In this document: in pieces, positions 42,733 to 50,361 of the stretch
How the letters are laid out: every line of letters begins with the position of its first letter
Position numbering within the stretch: position 1 is the stretch's first letter
Origin: Geomonas subterranea
GTDB lineage: Bacteria > Desulfobacterota > Desulfuromonadia > Geobacterales > Geobacteraceae
DNA length: 64,000 nt
Reading direction: 5' to 3'
Assembly: GCF_019063845.1 (NCBI RefSeq)
Contig: NZ_CP077683.1
Span: 1,798,001-1,862,000, forward strand
The notes under the pieces: generated by a model
What the model was told of the DNA's origin: nothing
Databases searched by the model: none
What the model saw: only the letters and a program-made list of their open reading frames with translations
Position numbers and translations under genes: made by a program

Positions 42733-43146
42733 TTATTCTTCCCACTTCCTGTATTCTGTGAATATTTTGCGTACTGTTGCTGGTGAAGTCCCTCTAGCTT
42801 CAGCCACTTTCCCTGTAGCCTCTTCAAACCCATATCCTTCTTCAATATAGGTTTCTACCATTAAACCTATCGTCACCATTTCACTGAGTTTCGCATTTAA
42901 TGACTTTGCCCTCCTTCCTTTGTGGAAGTGGATGTTAAAAATGCTGTTGTAATCTGGCATTAATCCTTGTTGAAATTGCCTCACAATCTCAGACAGCGCT
43001 TCTGTAATGAACTCCTCTATAGGTTTTGGCACGTCTCTGCCCAGGCGCTTGCATCGCACGTAGAAATGTAAAATAAGGTCACCCGAGCAAGGGGTGCCAT
43101 TCCTAATATATTCCTGTACCTTAATATCATCCTTAAGCCAAGTCAT
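42733..43146 (-). CDS. Protein of unknown function with C-terminal HTH-like segment
   Basis: A 137-residue protein. The first 50 residues are mixed; residues 85-135 (LMVETYIEEGYGFEEATGKV, AEARGTSPATVRKIFTEYRK) look like a helix-turn-helix. It is 44 bases downstream of the integrase on the same strand, so it is probably in one operon with integrase and AlpA-like genes, and may act in replication or excision control. No family recognised. Confidence 0.6.
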   Translation of the reverse strand: MTWLKDDIKVQEYIRNGTPCSGDLILHFYVRCKRLGRDVPKPIEEFITEALSEIVRQFQQGLMPDYNSIFNIHFHKGRRAKSLNAKLSEMVTIGLMVETYIEEGYGFEEATGKVAEARGTSPATVRKIFTEYRKWEE

Positions 43147-43190
43147 GCCCCCCCCGTTATGGTTTTCTCAGCCCCGAATCCACCACCCCC

Positions 43191-44450
43191 CTAGAGAGAA
43201 GCAAGTTTGCGAACTGCATCTGCCTTGTGGTCTTGCGCGAGGTGAGCATACCTCAAGGTCATTCTTATATCAGAGTGACCGAGTAACTCTCTAACTGTGT
43301 TCAATGGCACCCCTGCCATTACTAGCTTAGAGGCGAAGTCATGGCGCATGTCATGCCATCTAAAATTATTAATAGCAGCATATTTTACGAGGCTATCCCA
43401 AGAGGAGTAGATGTTGTCGAATCGCTCCCCCTTTTTATTGCCAAATACGAATCCAGTGGTCTTGCCGGTTTGCTCTTTCCAACGCTTCAGCGTAGTTTTA
43501 GCGGTTTCATTTAAAGGGATGTGTCTGGTGGTTTTGTTCTTGGCGACCACTCCATGAACAGTAAGTGAATCAACATCGAAGTTAACATCCTCCCAGCGCA
43601 GGCTGAATAACTCCCCTCGTCTCAGCCCTGTGTTAAGGGTGACAAGAACCATGGGCTTAAGGTAGTCAGCGAAGTCATCTGTTCGGATCTCAGGGTATGG
43701 TGCTAGCTTCCGTTCCAGCCTCCATTTGTTTGCAGTAAGCCTTTTTGCCCTCAGACCTGCCTCCCGTTCATTTAAAGCCGTTATGAGCCTTGTTCTTTCG
43801 TCCTCAGACAAATAACGAATTGCCCCATTGCTGTCCGTCTTGATCGGCTTCAATTTTTCCAGCGGGTGGATCGAAATCACACCCCATTCAACAGCCCTTG
43901 AGAGCGCTGAGTAAAGGCAGGAGATATCCCTGTTTACTGTCGAGGGCTTCTTTCCTTTCTTCATCTGCTCAGCTCTCCACTTGGAGATGTCCCAGGCATG
44001 AATCTCTTGTAACTCCCTATCCAGCAGGTGCGAGAAATTCCGTCTAATCCTGTCAAGAACATCCTTTCCAGTTCTTAATTCAGCCATTGCCCATGGCTCA
44101 TATTTCTTATCAAGGAAACCAGAAAGGGTGTTGTAAAGGTTACTTTTGGCCTGTTGTTTTTCCGATTTCTTTTTTGCCTGGACGTCGATTCCCAAAAGCG
44201 CTTCGGCGGACTTCTCCTCGGCCCTCTCCCTTGCCTGAGCAAGCTTGATATCTCCCAGACGTCCGATTTTGTAGCTTTTGTTAACTCCCGCCGCGTTTCG
44301 ATACTCATAGTAGAAGGTCATGGTGCCGGTAGGCTGAATGCGCAGTACAAACCCTTTAATACTGGTATCGTATACCCTAAACAGTTTTTCTTGAGGGGCC
44401 AGCGTCTTGAGAAAGTCCAAAGTTATCTTTTTCTTCATATTCGCCATCAT
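43191..44450 (-). CDS. Tyrosine-type integrase of island 2
   Basis: A 419-residue phage-type integrase. The N-terminal arm-binding domain (residues 20-95: DTSIKGFVLRIQPTGTMTFY, KIGRLGDIKLAQARERAEE) is of the P4-like type. The catalytic residues are Arg in NTGLRRGELFSLRW, Lys in VAKNKTTRHIP, His-x-x-Arg in WHDMRHDFAS, His in LGHSDIRMT and Tyr in LRYAHLA. The start at 44450 follows a GGGGGG run. It starts 170 bases from the distal att copy and presumably catalyses integration at tRNA-Val. Confidence 0.95.
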   Translation of the reverse strand: MMANMKKKITLDFLKTLAPQEKLFRVYDTSIKGFVLRIQPTGTMTFYYEYRNAAGVNKSYKIGRLGDIKLAQARERAEEKSAEALLGIDVQAKKKSEKQQAKSNLYNTLSGFLDKKYEPWAMAELRTGKDVLDRIRRNFSHLLDRELQEIHAWDISKWRAEQMKKGKKPSTVNRDISCLYSALSRAVEWGVISIHPLEKLKPIKTDSNGAIRYLSEDERTRLITALNEREAGLRAKRLTANKWRLERKLAPYPEIRTDDFADYLKPMVLVTLNTGLRRGELFSLRWEDVNFDVDSLTVHGVVAKNKTTRHIPLNETAKTTLKRWKEQTGKTTGFVFGNKKGERFDNIYSSWDSLVKYAAINNFRWHDMRHDFASKLVMAGVPLNTVRELLGHSDIRMTLRYAHLAQDHKADAVRKLASL

Positions 44451-44620
44451 AGCCCCCCAAAGTTGAAATTGTGCGGCAAATGTGCGGCAAAACCCGTGTA
44501 CAAAGGGGTCTTCCAGTGACACCCAGTGAACAAACTATGCCAAATAAGGGCATGAAAGTAAAGGGAAAGACGTAATCATACTTGTTCACTGAGGTACACC
44601 TTGCAGACGGGTGAAAGGCT

Positions 44621-44671
44621 TTCACACGGCAGGGGTCACTGGTTCGAACCCAGTATCGCCCACCATGCAAA
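44621..44671 (+). repeat. Right att site of island 2
   Basis: A 51-bp copy of the tRNA-Val 3' half, identical to 39208-39258. It lacks the acceptor 5' strand and D arm, so it is not a tRNA. Confidence 0.96.
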
Positions 44672-44675
44672 TAGC

Positions 44676-44706
44676 AAAGGCCACGTCAAACGACGTGGCC
44701 TTTTTG
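44676..44706 (+). terminator. Original tRNA-Val terminator
   Basis: A 12-bp stem AAAGGCCACGTC/GACGTGGCCTTT with a 4-base loop followed by TT, placed immediately after the distal att copy. Confidence 0.85.
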
Positions 44707-44867
44707 CTTATACACTACTCTTTTCCCTGCCATGGATGCTGTTTTCCGCCTGGCTGCCCCCCACCCCGATCGTAGACCAGTGACTGGCGGCAGCCGCCGA
44801 CTCCCAGGCTACAGAGATTTCACGAGTGGTTGCCTGCTACCGTTTTTCCCCGGTGAATTCGAGCGCG

Positions 44868-45446
44868 TCACGCGTTACAGGAATGATCGTGGTTCCTGCG
44901 GCGCTTGCCATAGACGGCGAGGCCGAGGAGGCCGGCACCCAATAGTGCGAACGTCCCGGGCTCAGGGACCGGCGCGGATGAAGATTCGGCGGAAAATGCG
45001 ATTGCTCCGTCCTGGCTGCTGTAATACCAGTTCCCCGGGGTCGGGTCGAATCCCGTGGCGTGCAAGACCCCTTCTCCGAGAAGGTTCAGGAAGTATTTCG
45101 ACTGATGGCCTCTGTTGATGGAGTTCAGATCGAAACTGTAGGTATTGCCGAGACTGGTCAGGGTCCATAAGGATTCCATCGGTACCAGCCCCGAACTTGG
45201 ATTGAAGGTGAAGCCGGTGAACACGACAGGAGTCCCGACCGCAATGGCCGAATAGGTCCCGGAATTGGTGCCTGCCACCTGGGAATCGCCGAAGAATACG
45301 CCGGTGGCGTTGATGATGGCCGCTGCATTCGGGGTCGCATGTCCGCTCCCGGTGAAGTTGATCGTGCCGGTGATCGGGATGGCCCAGGCGGACGTAGTCA
45401 ACATCACGAGTGCAGCGGTTGCCAGTACTGCAGGAACCTTTTTCAT
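44868..45446 (-). CDS. PEP-CTERM sorting-domain exported protein
   Basis: A 192-residue exported protein. A signal peptide (MKKVPAVLATAALVMLTTSA, WA) is followed by a Ser/Thr/Gly-rich beta-type body and a C-terminal PEP-CTERM anchor: VPEPGTFALLGAGLLGLAVY and the basic GKRRRN. The start at 45446 is set by AAAGGAGAGAAGC; the frame extends far upstream without support. Function unknown beyond export and exosortase processing. It is not similar to the PEP-CTERM protein at 1786-2529 outside the sorting signal. Confidence 0.88.
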   Translation of the reverse strand: MKKVPAVLATAALVMLTTSAWAIPITGTINFTGSGHATPNAAAIINATGVFFGDSQVAGTNSGTYSAIAVGTPVVFTGFTFNPSSGLVPMESLWTLTSLGNTYSFDLNSINRGHQSKYFLNLLGEGVLHATGFDPTPGNWYYSSQDGAIAFSAESSSAPVPEPGTFALLGAGLLGLAVYGKRRRNHDHSCNA

Positions 45447-45619
45447 GCTTCTCTCCTTTTTCGCGCGATCCGCATCTGGTTGCCTTAAGGACCCCATGGT
45501 GTACCGTGAAACGATGCAACCCTCTCGTGGGGTGTCCGCAACTAACGCGCCAACTGCGCACCGAAGTTCATATAAAAGCCATGACAAAAAAAAGCACGTA
45601 GTGATCGAACGGGGTAGAC

Positions 45620-45907
45620 TCATTTTATTTTCATCACCGCATCGCGCAGGATGGATCTGACCTCGCCCAGGACCTGCTCCGTCCCCACTTTCAGATCCTC
45701 CCATTCGTCGTCGCTAGCGACCGCAACCCTCTGCAACCGTTCACTCGCCTCATGCCGCTTGCGCTGCAAGGCCTCGATGGCTTGATGGTAATCCGACTTG
45801 GAGTCGGCGGTCGCGCTCGCAGCCTTGTCCTTTAGCCGGTCGATCTGGTTATCCCATTCCACCATCTGCGCCGAGAGTTTCTCGACATACTTTCTCTGCT
45901 CGTCCAT
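45620..45907 (-). CDS. Sll1863-type coiled-coil stress protein
   Basis: A 95-residue cytoplasmic helical protein. The opening (MDEQRKYVEKLSAQMVEWDN, QIDRLKDKA) and the end (DEWEDLKVGTEQVLGEVRSI) match small coiled-coil proteins annotated as Sll1863-family stress-response proteins, common in Geobacter. It has continuous heptads and no Cys. GGAGGAGG precedes the ATG at 45907. It lies about 105 bases downstream of the GH13 gene on the same strand. Confidence 0.75.
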   Translation of the reverse strand: MDEQRKYVEKLSAQMVEWDNQIDRLKDKAASATADSKSDYHQAIEALQRKRHEASERLQRVAVASDDEWEDLKVGTEQVLGEVRSILRDAVMKIK

Positions 45908-46013
45908 GTATGGGTACCTCCTCCCGCTGCTCCACTCGACAAGCCTGGCTTTTTCCGTTTCCCACTGGGGGGTGAAGCGCCTGCCCCTCCCTGAGGCCCG
46001 CAAAAGCGAACCA

Positions 46014-47828
46014 TCACCTGGAAAAGATCAGCACGCTGTAGGGCCCCAGAGAAATTGCGGCATGACAGGGGAGGCCGTCGCACTCGCCCGTTTCGGCACC
46101 GGCGTCACCGCTTGGATGATCAGAGAAAACTTCGCTGTAGCCCTGCCAGTCGCTGTTGAAGCGCAGCTTCCAGGTACCTTCGGCCGGGAAGCCGACGACG
46201 TAGTCCTCCTGCGGCTCTGCGAGGAAGTTGGCAACCACGACGACGTCATCCCCCGCTCCGCCCTGGTCCCAGCGGTGGAAGGCGATCACCTTGGCCTGCT
46301 CGTTCAAGTGATGCACCTGGGTGAACTGCCCGCAAAGACCGCGGGTGAAACCAGCGCGGTTGAGCCGCAGATGGATCAGGTCCCGGTAGAGCCGGACGAT
46401 GCCGCGGAACTCGTCGCGCTGATCCCAGTCCAGCGGGACCGTGTCCCGGAACCACTCCCCTTCGAGAAACTCCTGCCCCTGGAACAGCATGGGTATGCCG
46501 GGGGCCGTGAAGACCAGGGCGGCGGCCAGGGTCGAGCGTTTCTGGGCGTACCATCCCTTGGGGTCTCCGGGGTTTATCTCCTGCGGGACGCGGGCCTTGC
46601 CGTTGGCCACCTCGTCGTGGCTTTCGCTGTAGATGACCCGATCGAAGGCGTCGTCGTTGTAACGGTAACATAAGGCGTCGCGGATGGCGGCAAGCGAACG
46701 GTCCTGATCGTCGGGGGTTATTACCGCCCGGCGTATGGGATGCACGAAGTTCGCGTCCCACTGCGACCCGAAGCCGGCCCCCCCTGCGCCCACGGTCTTG
46801 GTGAGCCAGCTGTTGTTCTGCAGGTCCTCGGCGATGGTGATGCGGCCGGGGAACTGCCGGGTAACCTGTTCGTTCAGCCACTGCAGGAGGCTCCACCCCT
46901 CGGGGAGGTCGTTTTCGGCCGTCCCGTCGACACTCCTGATGAACTGGGTACAGTCGTAGCGCAACCCGTCCACGTGGTATTCCCGGAGCCACATGAACAC
47001 GTTATCGGAGATAAACTGGCGCACCTCTCCCACGCCATAATTGGGACGGGTCTCCCCCCAAGGGGTGTGGGACCGGCCGTCATTGTAGAAGTAGATGCCG
47101 CCCAGCCCGTTCTCGGACCAGCCGTCGAACTGCCACAGATCGAGGTCCCCTGGCCCCAGGTGGTTGTAGACCACGTCGAGGATCACCGCGACTCCCTGGC
47201 TGTGGGCACGTTTAACGAAACGCTTGAAGGCCCGGGGGCCTCCGTAGCTCAGTTCGACGGAGAAGATATGGGCAGGGTTGTATCCCCAGGATCGGTCGCC
47301 GGCAAACTCGCCCACCGGCATGATCTGGATGGCGTTGACTCCCAGTTTTTTCAGATGCCCCAGACGGGCCGCGATCGAGTCGAACTGGGCCGCCGCGTTG
47401 TCATCCTCCTGGTCATTGAAGGTCCCGACATGCAGCTCGTAGATGACCAACTCGTTCCAGGGAGCCAGGTGGAAGTCGTCGCCCCAGTCAAAGTCCGGAT
47501 CGTGGACCACCGCGTTGCCGGTCGAACCGGTCACCTCTCGGGCATAGGGGTCGATGCGCGTCAACTCCCCTTTTTCGGTAGCGAGCAGGTACTTGTAGGG
47601 ATCACCGATTTTGGCCCCCGGCACATCGGCATACCAGTTGCCGTTTTCTTCTGCCTGCAGGGGGTTCTTGGCACCATCCCAGTTATTAAAAGACCCGATG
47701 ACAGATACCCCCGTTGCATGTGGAGCCCAGACACGGAATCCGACTCCCCCACTGTGCGGTGTCGCCCCCATCCCGTCGGCCCTTTTTACCTTGGGCTTGT
47801 CCTCCTTGATATCGGCCTCTTTGCTCAT
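46014..47828 (-). CDS. GH13 glucan-branching-like enzyme with CBM48
   Basis: A 604-residue alpha-amylase superfamily enzyme acting on alpha-glucans. Residues about 28-110 are a CBM48 (VGFRVWAPHATGVSVIGSFN, NWDG). The barrel shows VILDVVYNHLGPGD, nucleophile Asp in DGLRYDCTQFI, acid/base Glu in ITIAEDL and SESHDEVANGK. The final 90 residues form an all-beta C-domain. Length and GxSHDE-type motifs fit glycogen-branching or related enzymes; malto-oligosyltrehalose trehalohydrolase is a less likely alternative. The ATG at 47828 is chosen for GGAGG nine bases upstream. Confidence 0.85.
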   Translation of the reverse strand: MSKEADIKEDKPKVKRADGMGATPHSGGVGFRVWAPHATGVSVIGSFNNWDGAKNPLQAEENGNWYADVPGAKIGDPYKYLLATEKGELTRIDPYAREVTGSTGNAVVHDPDFDWGDDFHLAPWNELVIYELHVGTFNDQEDDNAAAQFDSIAARLGHLKKLGVNAIQIMPVGEFAGDRSWGYNPAHIFSVELSYGGPRAFKRFVKRAHSQGVAVILDVVYNHLGPGDLDLWQFDGWSENGLGGIYFYNDGRSHTPWGETRPNYGVGEVRQFISDNVFMWLREYHVDGLRYDCTQFIRSVDGTAENDLPEGWSLLQWLNEQVTRQFPGRITIAEDLQNNSWLTKTVGAGGAGFGSQWDANFVHPIRRAVITPDDQDRSLAAIRDALCYRYNDDAFDRVIYSESHDEVANGKARVPQEINPGDPKGWYAQKRSTLAAALVFTAPGIPMLFQGQEFLEGEWFRDTVPLDWDQRDEFRGIVRLYRDLIHLRLNRAGFTRGLCGQFTQVHHLNEQAKVIAFHRWDQGGAGDDVVVVANFLAEPQEDYVVGFPAEGTWKLRFNSDWQGYSEVFSDHPSGDAGAETGECDGLPCHAAISLGPYSVLIFSR

Positions 47829-48640
47829 ACCCACGGCCCTCCGGCAGCACTAACTGCGCCTCACCCTTCCGTGACAGTAAGCCGGGAGCCACCCGGTCAG
47901 CAGTCTTCAAAGGCTATCCAGGCCGCAATAGGGCCGGTGGTGTTCAAGGTGCTTCCTTTATGGGTCGATAGACCTTTATGTGACGGAAAACCTCTTCCCT
48001 GCCGAATCTGCCAAACTTCAATCGTCCTCTGTCGAAGTCCTTCATGGGCCTGCTCCTAATGCTGATTCCATTGAGTATTTAGCCCTTGAAAGAGGCCGGA
48101 TCGCTCAGGAATCGCAACTAGCGTGCCGGATTCGTCAAGGAGTCTTAATAATTGCAAGAGTTCGATTGCACGAGGAATATTGAAGGAATCCGGAGGGGTG
48201 CCGGGAAAAACCGCAATCGGAACCCGTCATTTTTGACATAACTGCGATATATGGCGGGCAGCGCCGGGACGGACTCGTTGGCCGCACACAGTGTCGCGCT
48301 CATCGCCAAAAAACACAGAGCATTACGCAATCAAAAGCCGCAGACCAGCTTCTGCGCGCTAGTTGCCTCATGCCATCCAGACGGGAAGCAACGGCCGGTT
48401 CACCCTTGCGCCGCTGGAAGCACAACACCGTCAATAACCTCACCATCGGCAACGACGGTTCCGTCACATGTGGCGGTCGGCGCACCTTACCAGGTCGCCA
48501 CGCGGTTTTCCCTGAGAGCTAAGGTTTTGCTATGACTGGTCAATACTGCCGGTTGACGAGTATCCGGCTATTGGCTTGTCAATTGCAGTGTGAAGGGGAC
48601 TACAACGGATTCGAATTCGTTATTGAAAGGAGAACATCTC
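47829..48640. other. Gene-poor region of about 800 bases
   Basis: No supported gene. Open frames here lack ribosome-binding sites and recognisable families. GAAAGGAG at its right end belongs to the next gene. Confidence 0.45.
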
Positions 48641-48955
48641 ATGCTAAAACTGCAGCGTATTTTGCGACTAGTGGTCTGTGCCGGGTTGGTAGGAGCGTCC
48701 TTCGGGTGTGCCTCTAGCAGAACCCATGAGAGCACCGGCGAGTACGTCGACAACACCGTGATCACGACCAAGGTAAAAGCAGCCATCTTCAACGAAGCCT
48801 CGCTGAAAACCTTTCAGATAAGCGTCAAGACCTACAAGGATGAAGTACAGTTAAGCGGGTTCGTTGATTCGGCTCAAAGCGTCGCCAAGGCAGGAGAAGT
48901 CGCCAGGAGCGTTCCAGGCGTTGGATCGGTGAAAAACGATTTGCTGGTAAAATGA
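48641..48955 (+). CDS. BON-domain lipoprotein
   Basis: A 104-residue lipoprotein. The signal (LRLVVCAGLVGASFGC) ends in a lipobox with Cys at about residue 23. One BON domain follows: DNTVITTKVKAAIFNEASLK, VQLSGFVDSAQSVAKAGEVA and SVPGVGSVKNDLLV. BON domains bind membranes or phospholipids and support envelope integrity under osmotic stress (OsmY, DolP). GAAAGGAGAACATCTC precedes the ATG. It is a single-gene unit with a terminator at 49080. Confidence 0.9.
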   Translation: MLKLQRILRLVVCAGLVGASFGCASSRTHESTGEYVDNTVITTKVKAAIFNEASLKTFQISVKTYKDEVQLSGFVDSAQSVAKAGEVARSVPGVGSVKNDLLVK

Positions 48956-49079
48956 CGCACGATGGGCGCCCCGAGGGACATTCTGCTCATGATTGCCATG
49001 TTTGCGGTGCTGATAAAGTTTATCCAGGGGCACAGGGGCCCTTTACGTTGCTGCCCCCACGAAAGGCAGCGATTTGTTT

Positions 49080-49108
49080 AAAAGGGAGCGGCGTCAGCGC
49101 TCCCTTTT
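49080..49108 (+). terminator. Intrinsic terminator
   Basis: An 11-bp stem AAAAGGGAGCG/CGCTCCCTTTT with a 7-base loop, about 125 bases past the BON gene; symmetric enough to act on both strands. Confidence 0.7.
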
Positions 49109-49237
49109 AAATATCCGCGCCGCAATTGAAGAGCCGCACGGCAGCAATCCCTTGCCGACCAATGCGCGCGGGCCAGCGACGGCCTTTTCAGGCATTGGCA
49201 GACAATGCCAGGTAGGCGGGTGCCTATGAGGTGGGAC

Positions 49238-49660
49238 ATGAAAGTTTCAAGCATCGTTATCGCTGCAGTCGGCATGATATTTCTGGTCCATGTCGAAGTT
49301 TGCCAGGCCATCGACCAATCCATCTGTACACCGGGTGAAATCACCTACTACCCTGGCGGGCAATTGAATTCCTGCACCCTTAAGGATGATGTCGGCATCG
49401 ATGGCGTTAAATGCAAGCAGTATGCGCTTGTCACTCTATATCGATCAGGAACACTGCAAAGTTGTGTCACAAGCGACTATTTCAATTACAAAGATATTAC
49501 CTGCAACCAGTACAGCCAGGTCAGTTTTCATGCAAACGGCAGACTGGACACCTGCACTCTTTCCAAATCCCTGACGATCGACGGCAAGAACTGCGCCCCA
49601 TTCGAAACCATCTCGCTTTTCGAAAACGGGAAACTGAAATCCTGCAGCACCCCTCATTGA
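49238..49660 (+). CDS. Secreted cysteine-repeat protein, unknown function
   Basis: A 140-residue protein with a signal peptide (MKVSSIVIAAVGMIFLVHVE, VCQA). The mature part is four copies of a roughly 28-residue unit with the pattern V/I-x-Y/F-x-x-G-x-L-x-S/T-C-x-L, as in ITYYPGGQLNSCTL, VTLYRSGTLQSCV, VSFHANGRLDTCTL and ISLFENGKLKSC, each with a second Cys about eight residues earlier in the next unit. The layout recalls MORN-like beta-hairpin repeats but with cysteines. GAGGTGGGAC precedes the ATG. Confidence 0.65.
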   Translation: MKVSSIVIAAVGMIFLVHVEVCQAIDQSICTPGEITYYPGGQLNSCTLKDDVGIDGVKCKQYALVTLYRSGTLQSCVTSDYFNYKDITCNQYSQVSFHANGRLDTCTLSKSLTIDGKNCAPFETISLFENGKLKSCSTPH

Positions 49661-49900
49661 CCGCCCCGCCCCCCTGTGCCCCGGGCACGGGAAGCCGTTC
49701 TCTCCCACTCTTCAAGAAGAATCAGCTTGGAGTCGGCCAGCCCCTGGTAAACATCTGCTCCATCTGGAGTGCGATCTCCCTGTTGAGGACGACCGCATTC
49801 GCCTCGCCATTGCTTGACATGCTCAGGTAGTCCAGGTTTGTCGATCCTACCATGGTCGGTTGGGTAAACTCGCACATCCGGCAGCAAGGACGATGGCCAA
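49654..49900 (-). pseudogene. C-terminal fragment of a cardiolipin-synthase-like phospholipase D
   Basis: The minus strand reads TMVGSTNLDYLSMSSNGEAN, AVVLNREIALQMEQMF, then after a frameshift LADSKLILLEEWERTASR. This is the end of a PLD-type synthase, with the GSTNLD motif of the second catalytic site, the E-x-N-A-V-V turn and the L-x-L-x-E-W-x-R tail. The HKD part and everything upstream are missing. It overlaps the stop region of the gene at 49238-49660. Confidence 0.8.
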
Positions 49901-50361
49901 AGCGAGGGGCGAAAACGGATATATACATGTAACCAATTTAATTAAATCTACCTGTCCTGACGTTGCCCTCCCATGCCGGCCTCCACGTTCGCCCTGTCCG
50001 AAACCAACTCTCAACTATACATGCCGGAACAGGCCACGGGCGAGAGACAACTCCAGGAACGGAAAGGGTCGTTCGACAGGCGAACAGGCACAAGGATCCG
50101 AATTAATGTCGGAACGATGAATGCGGCCGACAGCCCCGATGAGAGCGGGTCCCTGATCGCCATCGTCTTCAAGAGAACTGCCAAATACGGCGGCCCGAAA
50201 TTTGGTATTAGCCAGATGTGGAAATGGGTGTTACTCTTAGTCGCAGACTTGAATGTATCAGTCAATGTATTTAATGTGTACAAGCAAATGTTTTGTGAAC
50301 TTTGTAAAGAGATCGTGTATCTAAAATTTGGTTCAGAGTGTCGGGACACGAGAGGTTACAG
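49901..50361. other. Intergenic region upstream of the sigma-54 activator
   Basis: No supported gene. The last 130 bases are AT-rich (TTTAATGTGTACAAG, TTTTGTGAACTTTG) and likely hold the promoter of the regulator. Confidence 0.4.

Larger units (their letters stand above)
39208..44671. mobile_element. Island 2: compact integrative element in tRNA-Val(CAC)
   Basis: About 5.4 kb bounded by a perfect 51-bp repeat of the tRNA-Val 3' half. A tyrosine integrase lies 170 bases from the distal copy. The content is XRE regulator, small exported-like protein, two small unknowns or HTH proteins, a small serine recombinase, an AlpA-like protein and a 137-residue protein. There is no replication or transfer gene, so it resembles a satellite or degenerate element. 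Confidence 0.93.

Noticed and set aside
44621-44671. Second tRNA-Val
   Set aside because: Only the 3' half is present (no acceptor 5' strand or D arm). It is the att copy of island 2.
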